From Sphingobacterium sp. ML3W (GTDB lineage Bacteria > Bacteroidota > Bacteroidia > Sphingobacteriales > Sphingobacteriaceae), in assembly GCF_029542085.1 (NCBI RefSeq), contig NZ_CP107036.1, positions 5,022,001 through 5,086,000 on the forward strand: 64,000 bases of DNA. Reading direction: 5' to 3'. Below are positions 32,626 through 40,772 of this stretch, piece by piece. Each line of letters begins with the position of its first letter. Positions within the stretch are counted from its first letter, which is position 1. The notes under the pieces are model-generated. The model saw only the letters and a list, made by a program, of their open reading frames with translations, made no database searches and was not told the DNA's origin. The translations under genes and the position numbers were made by a program.

Positions 32626-35037
32626 ATGAATAAAACTTTATCCTTTCTAGCTATTCCGATGATCAGCTCAATTTTTTCTGTAGCGCAAGCGCAGAGTAAA
32701 TTGAAGATTGACGGTATCCTTGTCAATGAAAAATCCGAACCTATTTCGGGTGCAACGATTAAACTATCGAATACAGGGGTGACTACCAGTACCGATAGCG
32801 AGGGACACTTCACTTTTTATAAACTTGCTCCAAATACTTATACGGTCGAGATCAAAGCATTTGGTTACAGTAAGCATACGATGACAGTGGTCCTCAATGG
32901 AGAAGACAGTCATCTGGGGCAGATTAAGCTCAGTAACCAATCTGAATCTATTGATGAGGTGGCCGTTTATGGAAAATATTATCAGAACTATAAATTCGAC
33001 AGCATATCCGGATCACTGCGTTTAAAGACGCCTATCTTGGAACTGCCACAAAATATCCAGGTGATTTCCTCAGATCTGATGGCCGATCAACAAGTTTTCG
33101 ACATTGTTGATGGTATCACGCGTAATATTAGCGGTGCAACACGTCAGGGACACTGGGACAATCAATATGCCAATATTCGTATGCGTGGATCCAAGATCCC
33201 GGCATTTCGTAACGGCATGAATATCGAAGCATCATGGGGGCCCACGGCTGAGGACGCATCTATGATTGAGCGTATTGAATTTGTAAAAGGCCCAGCTGGC
33301 TTTATGCTCGCTAGTGGTGAACCGGGAGGTTTCTACAATGTGGTAACGAAAAAGCCAACAGGCCATACCAAAGGGTCCGTGACACTCAATACCGGAAGTT
33401 TTGACCTCTATCGTGGAGCTGTCGATTTGGATGGTCGGATTACCAAAAGCAATAAATTGATTTACCGTCTGAACGTAGCAGGCCAGAAAAAAAAGTTCTT
33501 TACCAAATACAATAATAGTGATCGTCTTGTCATCGCTCCGGTATTGACTTATAATATCGATTCATTGACCGCTATCACGGCAGAATATACTTTTCAGGGA
33601 TCTTCTTACTTAAGTAATGGAAACTATACCTTTTCACCAAAGGGCTTTGCCGATCCGGGGATTGCCAACGACTTTTTCTATGGTGATCCGGGGATGGAAC
33701 CCGGTAAACTGAGAGATCATAGCGCCTATCTTTATTTTGATCGAAAACTTAACCAAAAGTGGAAATTCCATGCACAGGCTGCATATTTTAATTTCGATAT
33801 GAAAGCAACCAGTACCTGGCTGAACTATATGACCGCGGAAGGTAATATGCCGCGATACTATAGTATCGCTGATGAGCATGGCGAAAATAAATTTGGACAG
33901 CTCTCTTTTAATGGTGAAGAGCGGACAGGAAGTATTAGACATCGGATCTTGGTCGGTGTGGATTATGGTAATAAAAAATTCTGGGGCGATTTCCGTTCTT
34001 TGTTGTCAAGTATCCCCGGAGATCCATTGAACGTCTACAACCCTGTTTATGGTATTCCGGAATCTGTTTTCCCTAAAGTTGACCGTTCCTTAAATATTAA
34101 GGAAAGAGCGAAAAGCCAGGACTATGTTACCAGTTCGTCCTATACATCCTTTTATGTACACGATGAGATGGCATTCCTCAGCGATCGACTGAAACTATCA
34201 TTGGGTCTACGTTACACGTCTTCCAATGTTGTCTCCAAGACAAATGCAGACCCTGCTAAAGACAAAGTATGGAGCCCAAGGGTGGGGATAAATTATCTAA
34301 TAGATCCGTCCATGAGCGTATATGCTTTGTTTGATCAATCCTTTGTACCTGTTTCGGGACTAGATTGGCAAGGAAATGCACTGAAACCTGTTCGTGGAAA
34401 CAATTTAGAAGCGGGACTGAAGAAGGAATGGGGCGGCGGAAAGTGGATTTCTACGCTGAGCGCTTATCAAATTAAAAGAAAGAATGCTCCAGTTGAAGAT
34501 TTTGATCATCCGAACCCGAATGGTGGTTTCTTCCTGATGCAACTGGGAGAGACAACGACGAAAGGAATTGAGTTTGATGTCACGGGGGAAATTGTAAAAG
34601 GATTAAATGTCAATGCGAATTATGCACTGACGGATTCAAAGATATCGCAGGATTCAAAAACCGAGAAAATTGGGAATATTACGCCAAATACGGCGAAGCA
34701 CACCGCGAATGCATGGATATCCTATCGCTTGCAACAAGGCCCGTTGAAAGGTGTAGGCCTTACGGGCGGAATGCAGGGGATGTTTGACCGTGCGATCGGA
34801 TCGGCAACCAAAGTAAGCAATTTTAAAAATTATCTGCGTACAGATGCGGGTATAAGCTACCAACGCAGCCGGTATAATATTTCTTTGATGGTCAACAACC
34901 TGCTGGACAACCGTAAGCTTATGACTGCGGGGTCAACAACTGCGAAAAATGCTAAAATTCCGGAAAGTGTTGCCTATTATAGCTACATCGTTGAGGCAAG
35001 ACGCAACTTCCGCCTAGGTGTAATCTACAAGTTTTAA
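32626..35037 (+). CDS. TonB-dependent siderophore-type receptor
   Basis: The 803-aa outer-membrane protein has a signal peptide (VAQAQ), a carboxypeptidase-regulatory-like domain (about 25-110), a plug with LELPQNIQVISSDLMADQQ and IRMRGSKIPAFRNGMN, and a barrel ending in an aromatic residue (GVIYKF). The plug sequence 'tP..lpqniqVi....m.dq' and 'R..I.GFMLASGEPGG'-type blocks are those of the FhuE/FpvA siderophore-receptor subfamily. It imports ferric chelates using TonB energy. The downstream DUF3325-, DUF3649- and PepSY-like genes form the expected partner set. Confidence 0.92.
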   Translation: MNKTLSFLAIPMISSIFSVAQAQSKLKIDGILVNEKSEPISGATIKLSNTGVTTSTDSEGHFTFYKLAPNTYTVEIKAFGYSKHTMTVVLNGEDSHLGQIKLSNQSESIDEVAVYGKYYQNYKFDSISGSLRLKTPILELPQNIQVISSDLMADQQVFDIVDGITRNISGATRQGHWDNQYANIRMRGSKIPAFRNGMNIEASWGPTAEDASMIERIEFVKGPAGFMLASGEPGGFYNVVTKKPTGHTKGSVTLNTGSFDLYRGAVDLDGRITKSNKLIYRLNVAGQKKKFFTKYNNSDRLVIAPVLTYNIDSLTAITAEYTFQGSSYLSNGNYTFSPKGFADPGIANDFFYGDPGMEPGKLRDHSAYLYFDRKLNQKWKFHAQAAYFNFDMKATSTWLNYMTAEGNMPRYYSIADEHGENKFGQLSFNGEERTGSIRHRILVGVDYGNKKFWGDFRSLLSSIPGDPLNVYNPVYGIPESVFPKVDRSLNIKERAKSQDYVTSSSYTSFYVHDEMAFLSDRLKLSLGLRYTSSNVVSKTNADPAKDKVWSPRVGINYLIDPSMSVYALFDQSFVPVSGLDWQGNALKPVRGNNLEAGLKKEWGGGKWISTLSAYQIKRKNAPVEDFDHPNPNGGFFLMQLGETTTKGIEFDVTGEIVKGLNVNANYALTDSKISQDSKTEKIGNITPNTAKHTANAWISYRLQQGPLKGVGLTGGMQGMFDRAIGSATKVSNFKNYLRTDAGISYQRSRYNISLMVNNLLDNRKLMTAGSTTAKNAKIPESVAYYSYIVEARRNFRLGVIYKF

Positions 35038-35067
35038 TTAAGCGATTCTATATAAATCATTTATGCG

Positions 35068-35400
35068 ATGTATAGCACACTTTTAATAATCATACTTATT
35101 GGCGCTTATCTTTTTTATAACAGCAGTAAAAAAGTGAAGTTTCATCATAGACCCGAGTGGTTGAAAAAGCTTTGCGCACAGACTCAGTCTGTGCGTATCT
35201 TGAGCATTGTGATGCTCCTGCTACCATTTGGGGTTATCCTCTATCTGCAGGGGCTTGGTGCAGGATTCTTTGCTTTTTTTGCCTATGTCATGTGTATGAT
35301 GAGTCTTGTCGTTTTACTGAACCCTTACCGTTATTTGACAGGGTACCAAGTTCTCGGATTGTATGCAGCCAGTCTCTGTGTTGAATTTTTGATATCCTAA
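35068..35400 (+). CDS. Small membrane protein, DUF3325-like (110 aa)
   Basis: The protein has three hydrophobic segments (about 3-18, 46-62 and 66-85) plus a weak C-terminal one. The segment ending LVVLLNPYR and the GLGAGFFAFF stretch are like DUF3325 proteins, which in Proteobacteria stand next to DUF3649 and PepSY genes behind siderophore receptors. The assignment is by gene context and short motifs only. The gene follows the receptor by 30 nt and the next by 10 nt, so it belongs to the operon. Confidence 0.65.
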   Translation: MYSTLLIIILIGAYLFYNSSKKVKFHHRPEWLKKLCAQTQSVRILSIVMLLLPFGVILYLQGLGAGFFAFFAYVMCMMSLVVLLNPYRYLTGYQVLGLYAASLCVEFLIS

Positions 35401-35410
35401 TTGATTCCTT

Positions 35411-35689
35411 ATGCCAGCAAATAAAAAATACCTGAGTTCGCCCTTGCAACGATTCCTGAAGATTACGGCCGGATTTATCGGCGGTTATGTTGTTATGCTC
35501 TCTTTTCATGTATTGTTGACTAACCTTTTTGAGAAAAAAGATGTTGTTATGACTGCCGGATTCACAGGTTATCTACTTTGGGCAGTCCTGATGCTTCTGG
35601 CTTTTCTTTCCAAAAGCGGATGGAAAATATGGGGAATTTATTTACTCTTGGCTGCGGTTTTTTCGTTGCCTTATTTGTTAAAGATGTAA
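35411..35689 (+). CDS. Small membrane protein, DUF3649-like (92 aa)
   Basis: The protein has a basic N-terminus followed by three hydrophobic segments (about 17-38, 46-64 and 71-88). ITAGFIGGY and GYLLWAVLMLLAFLSKSGWK resemble the DUF3649 family of iron-uptake-linked membrane proteins. It lies between the DUF3325-like gene and the PepSY gene, 6 nt before the latter. It is perhaps a subunit of, or helper for, the PepSY protein in ferric-siderophore reduction (inference). Confidence 0.65.
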   Translation: MPANKKYLSSPLQRFLKITAGFIGGYVVMLSFHVLLTNLFEKKDVVMTAGFTGYLLWAVLMLLAFLSKSGWKIWGIYLLLAAVFSLPYLLKM

Positions 35690-35695
35690 TCAATC

Positions 35696-37342
35696 ATGAA
35701 CAACAGAAATTACAATATCTATTTTAATACCCATACCATCAGTGGCATTATCATCTGTGCGCTTCTGTACGTGATATTTTTTGCAGGTTCCTTTGCATTT
35801 TTTAGAAATGAGATCGCGGCTTGGCAAAATAATGCGTCGTACAAAACATACAAGGAAAACCATCAAAGCTTTGACAAACTTTTGGATTCTCTAAAGGGAG
35901 AAGCCAACCTACATGGGCGTGATATCAACTTCTATATGCACCGGGAGGGGACTTCTGCTTATGTGGGGTACACAGCGTCAAACGACACGATACTCAATAA
36001 GGAAAATCTATCCAAGATAACGCCTAAACAGAAAGCTGAAAAAAAGAAAGGCCGGAGACGGAGAGGCGGAGATGATGACTCGAAAAATTTTACCTATAAT
36101 TTTGTCAATCAAAAAGTAGGAGACTATGCGCAGAACTATGATATGGGCGAGTTTTTATTCCGCTTACATTTTCTGGCCCAACTCAATCAAGTCCCCATTA
36201 GCGTAGGAATAGCGCCATTTGGATATCTCGTTGCAGGAATTACAGCCTTTATCTTTTTATTTGCATTGATAACAGGTTTGTTATTGCATTGGGACAAATT
36301 AGTATCGAACTTTTTTGTTTTTAGGCCATTCAGCAAGTGGAAGACTGTCTGGACAGATATGCATACTGCCCTCGGGGTGATTGGATTTCCTTTTCAATTT
36401 ATTTTTGCCGTTACAGGTACATTTCTGATTGTTAACTCGGTTTTGGCACTACCTTTCAGCAAATTGCTGTACGATGGTGATCAGCAGAAAATGTATCAGG
36501 ATATTGGTGTTTCAGCTAATGAAGATTATGCGTATAGCTATAAATCCTTGAACAGGGATGTGAAAATCGCTCCTTTCTTGGATATGGCAAAGACAAAGTG
36601 GCCAGAAAGCGAGTTCCTGCGTATTGTCGTAAAAAACTATGCGGATTCAAATATGCATGTTATCATGGAGCTTGAACCGCATTTTAACAACAGCTTTGCC
36701 GGATCTGGAATATTGACCGTGAAGGTGGCCGATAATAAAATTGTAGAAGAGAAATCACCTTTAACAGGAGCGAGCTATGGGGACTATGTCCGAAGCATTA
36801 TTTACCGTTTGCATTATGGTGACTATGGTGGGTACCCGCTCAAAATGGTCTATTTTATCTTAGGAGTAATGGGCTGTCTGGTTATTATTTCAGGAATTCT
36901 GATCTGGTTGGTTGCGCGGGATAAAAACAATGTCATTCCAAGAAAACGCAAATTCAACTTTTGGGCAGCTAATGTCTTTACCGCGATATGCTTGACGATG
37001 CTCCCGGTTACAGCGATTACATTTATTGCGATCAAGGTCAGTCCTAAAGTTGATCAGGACTTTATTTATCGGGTCTATTTTTACGCATGGTTGGTGCTGT
37101 CACTTTACTATATCATTCGTCGCAGTATAAGAAGAACAAACCGCGAAACGCTATTGGTCGGAAGCATCCTTGCATTTATCGTCCCGATAGCCAATGGTTT
37201 GGTAACACATAATTGGCTTTGGAAAACATTTGTTGATGGCCAACGCGATTTATTTATTGTCGATTTTCTTTGGTTGATGATTGGTATCATCGGATTACTG
37301 GCCTTCTATAAGACAAAAAAATTCTTCCAAAAAATTCAGTAA
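35696..37342 (+). CDS. PepSY-associated transmembrane protein (iron-uptake reductase-like)
   Basis: The 548-aa membrane protein has an N-terminal membrane segment (about 12-34), a PepSY-type periplasmic region (about 40-150), then membrane segments near 180-200, 230-250, 380-400, 420-445, 450-475 and a C-terminal pair. Conserved His residues lie in FRLHFLAQ, MHTALGVIGFPFQF and YRLHYGDYGGYPLK. PiuB-like members are linked to siderophore uptake and thought to transfer electrons to periplasmic ferric chelates. A basic patch KKKGRRRRGG near residue 117 is unusual. It closes the five-gene uptake operon and is followed by a hairpin. Confidence 0.87.
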   Translation: MNNRNYNIYFNTHTISGIIICALLYVIFFAGSFAFFRNEIAAWQNNASYKTYKENHQSFDKLLDSLKGEANLHGRDINFYMHREGTSAYVGYTASNDTILNKENLSKITPKQKAEKKKGRRRRGGDDDSKNFTYNFVNQKVGDYAQNYDMGEFLFRLHFLAQLNQVPISVGIAPFGYLVAGITAFIFLFALITGLLLHWDKLVSNFFVFRPFSKWKTVWTDMHTALGVIGFPFQFIFAVTGTFLIVNSVLALPFSKLLYDGDQQKMYQDIGVSANEDYAYSYKSLNRDVKIAPFLDMAKTKWPESEFLRIVVKNYADSNMHVIMELEPHFNNSFAGSGILTVKVADNKIVEEKSPLTGASYGDYVRSIIYRLHYGDYGGYPLKMVYFILGVMGCLVIISGILIWLVARDKNNVIPRKRKFNFWAANVFTAICLTMLPVTAITFIAIKVSPKVDQDFIYRVYFYAWLVLSLYYIIRRSIRRTNRETLLVGSILAFIVPIANGLVTHNWLWKTFVDGQRDLFIVDFLWLMIGIIGLLAFYKTKKFFQKIQ

Positions 37343-37345
37343 TTA

Positions 37346-37369
37346 GAAGGCGTCGTTTGGGACGCCTTC
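37346..37369 (+). terminator. Terminator of the metal-uptake operon
   Basis: GAAGGCGTC (37346-37354) pairs with GACGCCTTC (37361-37369), followed by ATCATTTTTGGG. It lies immediately after the PepSY gene stop. Confidence 0.85.
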
Positions 37370-37513
37370 ATCATTTTTGGGATTTTTTAAAGCCTCTTTT
37401 GACGTTTTATAGGCTAATATTTCGCACCTGAAAGCAAAAATTCTTTGGGCAAACATATAATTCCAAGTCATGTAATGTTTGTCGTTGGGTACGTCTACAT
37501 TACGTATTATAAA

Positions 37514-37560
37514 ATATATGCCAAGGGGCTGCTTTATCCAAGCAGCCTCTTGGCATATAT
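37514..37560 (-). terminator. Long hairpin, probable minus-strand terminator
   Basis: 21-nt arms (37514-37534 and 37540-37560), core GCCAAGGGGCTGCTT, pair with a single G:T position around a 5-nt loop. A T-rich run follows only on the minus strand, although no minus-strand gene ends here. Confidence 0.65.
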
Positions 37561-37707
37561 AAGATACAGCTAAATCACCTGTAAAGTACTTTTCGCCTTA
37601 TACAATCTGTGAGGAGATACGGTACTGGAGGGTTAGAGCGTTTTCGCTGATTTGTTACTCCTTGTTCGATAGTTGTTCGGGGATCCTTCGGGTGTGCATT
37701 GCTACTG

Positions 37708-37825
37708 CTTCGGGATTTCTTCGGGGTTGGTTTGACCGTTCTTCGGCTGTTGTTTGCCTTGTTGTCGATGAATGACCGAAGCGGAAGCGACCAGATGTCG
37801 AACCAGCCCCGAAGAAATCCCGAAG
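37708..37825. repeat. 29-bp inverted repeat, MITE-like
   Basis: CTTCGGGATTTCTTCGGGG and ten further nt (37708-37736) are matched by their complement at 37797-37825 with two G:T-type differences. Inside the loop TTCTTCGG and CCGAAGCGG can also pair. The element is GC-richer than its surroundings and repeats the word CTTCGGG, suggesting a non-autonomous mobile or REP-like element. Confidence 0.65.
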
Positions 37826-38012
37826 TTGGTACGAAGTATGTGCGGAGCCTACCCGAACATTGTTGGCACTTGAACGGACTTGAGGGGATTTAAAGGGAGT
37901 TGAAGGGACTTTTAGCGCCTTAGCGATAATGGTCTTATGTGTTGTTGAACGAGCTGTTGTTTAATTCATACGATTATTGTATTTTTAAAGTACACCAATT
38001 TAACTTAATGAA

Positions 38013-38615
38013 ATGAGTAAATCTTCTGGTAACCGCAATATAGGAGGAAAGCAGGGGGTATCATACGAGCTGAGTGAAAATAGTCGTTTAGCTGGACTTG
38101 ATTTTACCTATAACAGTGGCTTAACCAGTCGTTTGTATCAGATTCTAAAATCCATTCAACCTCGTGCCTGTGAACGCAGTACCTATATACGATTGCAAAA
38201 TGCACTGTATGAAGCTGTACGTAATGACCGGGTGCATGATCTCGGGAGCTTACGGCTCGGATATGGATCAGTACTCCCCTTGAAAGGTTTCCGGTACTCC
38301 AAACGGCTCAGCTGGAACAATTTCTTTATGAATCACCCAGTCGCACATTTTGATGAAGCCCAGCAACAAGTTCGGGTTCAGCTCCATTTGGTAGGTCTCC
38401 GTAAATTTAATTTAATCCATGAAAAGCTTCGTAAAATAGACATAAAAATATATTGTGTGGTGATTCAACTGGATGATCGTAATACTATATTTTACCATTC
38501 TAGCAAAGCCTTGGAGCTAAGAAAAGAAGATCACAAAGTGGACCGTGGCATTACTTTCACATTGGAGGATTGCAAAGATGCCGTCATTTTATGTCTGGGC
38601 ACAGTAAGGTGCTGA
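38013..38615 (+). CDS. Orphan hypothetical protein (200 aa)
   Basis: This is a basic soluble protein that begins MSKSSGNRNIGGKQG and has Arg/Lys-rich middle segments (YSKRLSWNNFF) and a beta-rich C-terminal half (about 105-200) ending in Cys. There is no signal peptide or membrane segment. I do not recognise a family. It lies between a MITE-like inverted repeat and a small acidic open frame 30 nt downstream; a basic large and an acidic small partner would fit a binding pair, but that is speculation. Isolated position and lack of known relatives suggest accessory DNA. Confidence 0.6.
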   Translation: MSKSSGNRNIGGKQGVSYELSENSRLAGLDFTYNSGLTSRLYQILKSIQPRACERSTYIRLQNALYEAVRNDRVHDLGSLRLGYGSVLPLKGFRYSKRLSWNNFFMNHPVAHFDEAQQQVRVQLHLVGLRKFNLIHEKLRKIDIKIYCVVIQLDDRNTIFYHSSKALELRKEDHKVDRGITFTLEDCKDAVILCLGTVRC

Positions 38616-38645
38616 CTGACGAGCCCTGATGGGTGTGACGAATTT

Positions 38646-38795
38646 ATGTCCAATAGTAGTACCCTGATGACTGGTGAAATTTTCGATGTGATCCTGATCC
38701 GTGGAGGTAAGCATACTATATTCCCGGAGGAAAAATCCGATAAACTGCCACCACCTATTTCACAGAGTCATGATGATGAGGTTGACTGGGATTAA
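38646..38795 (+). CDS. Small acidic protein (49 aa), unknown
   Basis: A 49-aa frame begins MSNSSTLMTGEIFDVI and ends with the acidic tail SQSHDDEVDWD; PPP precedes the tail. It follows the 200-aa gene by 30 nt on the same strand and ends 4 nt before the stop of the convergent MocR gene. Balanced codon use and a coherent acidic C-terminus suggest a real gene. It has no recognised family. Confidence 0.45.
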   Translation: MSNSSTLMTGEIFDVILIRGGKHTIFPEEKSDKLPPPISQSHDDEVDWD

Positions 38796-38799
38796 CCGA

Positions 38800-40215
38800 T
38801 TAGATGACAGCCTTAAAAAAACGGCCCAATCGCATCAGGTCGTTCGCTGTCTTTTCGTTCCAATCGACGGCATAGTTGAGCCGTATACAATTTTTAAATT
38901 GATCATGTTGGGTAAACATTCGGCCTGGAGCAAAGCTCAATTTTTGTTTTAGCGCGTAATCATAAAGTACGGTAGAATCAATTTTTGGATCCATTTCCAA
39001 CCAGAGTACAAATCCACCTTCGGGTTGAGACATTTTGGTGTTATCGGGAAAATGGGCCTGGATACTATTTCTAAAATTGATATAATTGCTGTACAACTTC
39101 TTCCTAAAAGTATTGAGGTGATGGTCATAGCGACCGATCTGCAAAAATTTGGCTACGGCCTCCTGGTAAATGGCCGGTTGCGAGATGGTCTGGATAAGCT
39201 TTTGTTTGAGGATTTTGTCTTTGTATTGTCCGGGTTCAACCCATCCGATGCGAAAACTTGGCGCCAATACTTTGGTTACAGATCCGCACCACATGACCAA
39301 ACCTTCTTCATCAAAGTATTTACAGGGTTTGGGTCGTGAGGTACCGAAATAAACATTTCCATAAAGGTCATCTTCGATCAAGGGGATATGATGGAAAGCA
39401 AGGAGTTTGACAAGTTCTTTTTTATGTTCATCGGGCATCAACGCGCCCAAGGGGTTGCTGAAATTGGAAACAAAACAGCAGACATCGATTTTATGGATCA
39501 CTTTTTTCAGGGCGTCCAGTTCAATGCCCGTAATGGGGTGGGTCGGTATCTCAATGGTCTTTAAACCCAACACCTGAAACGCCTGGATAAAGCCAAAATA
39601 GAGGGGGCTTTCCACGGCAATGGTGTCATCGGGTTTCGTGACCGCACGGAGGCAGCTATAAATGGCATTCATAGCACCCGAAGTGATAATCAGGTCTTCG
39701 TCGCTTATTTTTCCTTCTAGTACGAGGGACCATTTGGCAATCTCTTTACGTAAAGTCGGACTACCCTGCACCTGCCCGTAATGATCACCGTAATCATGCA
39801 GCTCGTGTACGGTCTCCAGGATACATTTGTTGAGCTTCTGAATGGGGAGCAAAGAAGGGCTGGGTAATCCCAAAGAGAATCGCGTAATTTCCTTATCCTC
39901 CAATGAGTGGAAAACTTTATCAATCAATGCTGCGGGATCTTGCTTCTTTTCGTCAATCTTAAATGTTGAGATGGACGGTATAGACATCCGGCGTTGGCCG
40001 GCCAGGCTGACAAAAAATCCCGATTTGGGGCGAGACTCGATCAGGGATCTGCTCTCGAGCTCCATGTAGGCGCTCTTTGCCGTATTTAAGCTCACATTAT
40101 ACAATTTTTGCGCACTACGGACAGAAGGAAGACGATCACCGTAGGTCAAAGAGCCATTTTTGATCTGGTTCTCTACGATGTTTGCAATTTTCTTATACAA
40201 TTGTTGCTGCTCCAT
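38800..40215 (-). CDS. MocR-type GntR/aminotransferase transcriptional regulator
   Basis: The 471-aa protein has an N-terminal winged-helix GntR domain (about 1-70, GDRLPSVRSAQKLYNVSLNTA) fused to a fold-type I aminotransferase domain. The PLP-binding lysine is Lys315 in GSVTKVLAPSFRIGW, with the substrate-side SNFSNPLGALM and EDDLYGNVYF blocks. MocR regulators sense PLP or amino acids and control vitamin B6, GABA or related genes. It starts 2 nt after the stop of the 122-aa gene, so the two are co-transcribed. Target unknown. Confidence 0.92.
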   Translation of the reverse strand: MEQQQLYKKIANIVENQIKNGSLTYGDRLPSVRSAQKLYNVSLNTAKSAYMELESRSLIESRPKSGFFVSLAGQRRMSIPSISTFKIDEKKQDPAALIDKVFHSLEDKEITRFSLGLPSPSLLPIQKLNKCILETVHELHDYGDHYGQVQGSPTLRKEIAKWSLVLEGKISDEDLIITSGAMNAIYSCLRAVTKPDDTIAVESPLYFGFIQAFQVLGLKTIEIPTHPITGIELDALKKVIHKIDVCCFVSNFSNPLGALMPDEHKKELVKLLAFHHIPLIEDDLYGNVYFGTSRPKPCKYFDEEGLVMWCGSVTKVLAPSFRIGWVEPGQYKDKILKQKLIQTISQPAIYQEAVAKFLQIGRYDHHLNTFRKKLYSNYINFRNSIQAHFPDNTKMSQPEGGFVLWLEMDPKIDSTVLYDYALKQKLSFAPGRMFTQHDQFKNCIRLNYAVDWNEKTANDLMRLGRFFKAVI

Positions 40216-40217
40216 AC

Positions 40218-40586
40218 TTATACTAATTTACTGTTTCCCTTTGGATTTACCCAATCATGAAAATGACGGATTCCCCTTTTTAGCGATTCTTCGTCGCCAA
40301 ACATATTTAAAAGCTGCTGTTCGAAATAAACCTGCGCTTTGCGCTTAAATACCGTTGATAAGTCTTCGGAAACTTCAGTTCGATACGAAATTTCGACAGT
40401 GAGGTTGTTGTTTTCGGAGACTGTAGCAGAAGAAACAGCTGCTATTTCCTCGTTTTGGGCAAGCAAGAGAAAAGGCATGTGCTGCAGGTTTTTGTTGGTC
40501 ACTTCGGACTGAGCCTTTTTTAGTAGGGAGAGATCAGAGAGATTAACCTGTCTGATGGAATACGATTGATGTGTTGTAGTCGACAT
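40218..40586 (-). CDS. Hypothetical protein (122 aa) upstream of the MocR gene
   Basis: This is a soluble protein of mixed alpha/beta composition with no signal peptide. The middle (residues 39-70) reads as beta strands (MPFLLLAQNEEIAAVSSAT), followed by a helical half with KRKAQVYFEQQLLNMFGDEE. The pattern of a residue-sensing N-terminus and 'eia...s.' strands is faintly like acetyltransferase-type folds, but I would not assign one. It is translationally coupled to the MocR regulator, so it may be part of the same response. Confidence 0.65.
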   Translation of the reverse strand: MSTTTHQSYSIRQVNLSDLSLLKKAQSEVTNKNLQHMPFLLLAQNEEIAAVSSATVSENNNLTVEISYRTEVSEDLSTVFKRKAQVYFEQQLLNMFGDEESLKRGIRHFHDWVNPKGNSKLV

Positions 40587-40772
40587 GGCAATAAATCTTT
40601 TTTGCTAATTTAAGAAGGGTACAGACCGAATTTGAGGTACAGAATTAGGGTAAAACTAGGGTACAGATGAAAAAGTAAAAAATATGACCGGGAGTTGATG
40701 GTTTTTAATTTCCATTTAAGATCTTTACAAGAGTTAATGAAATGTCTCAAGACCAATAAATTATGACAGCCT

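Larger units (their letters stand above)
37343..38012. other. Spacer with two terminators and a long inverted repeat
   Basis: This 670-nt region has no protein gene that I can support. It contains the operon terminator, a 21-bp hairpin (37514-37560) and a 29-bp inverted repeat (37708-37825) in locally GC-rich sequence. Confidence 0.6.
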
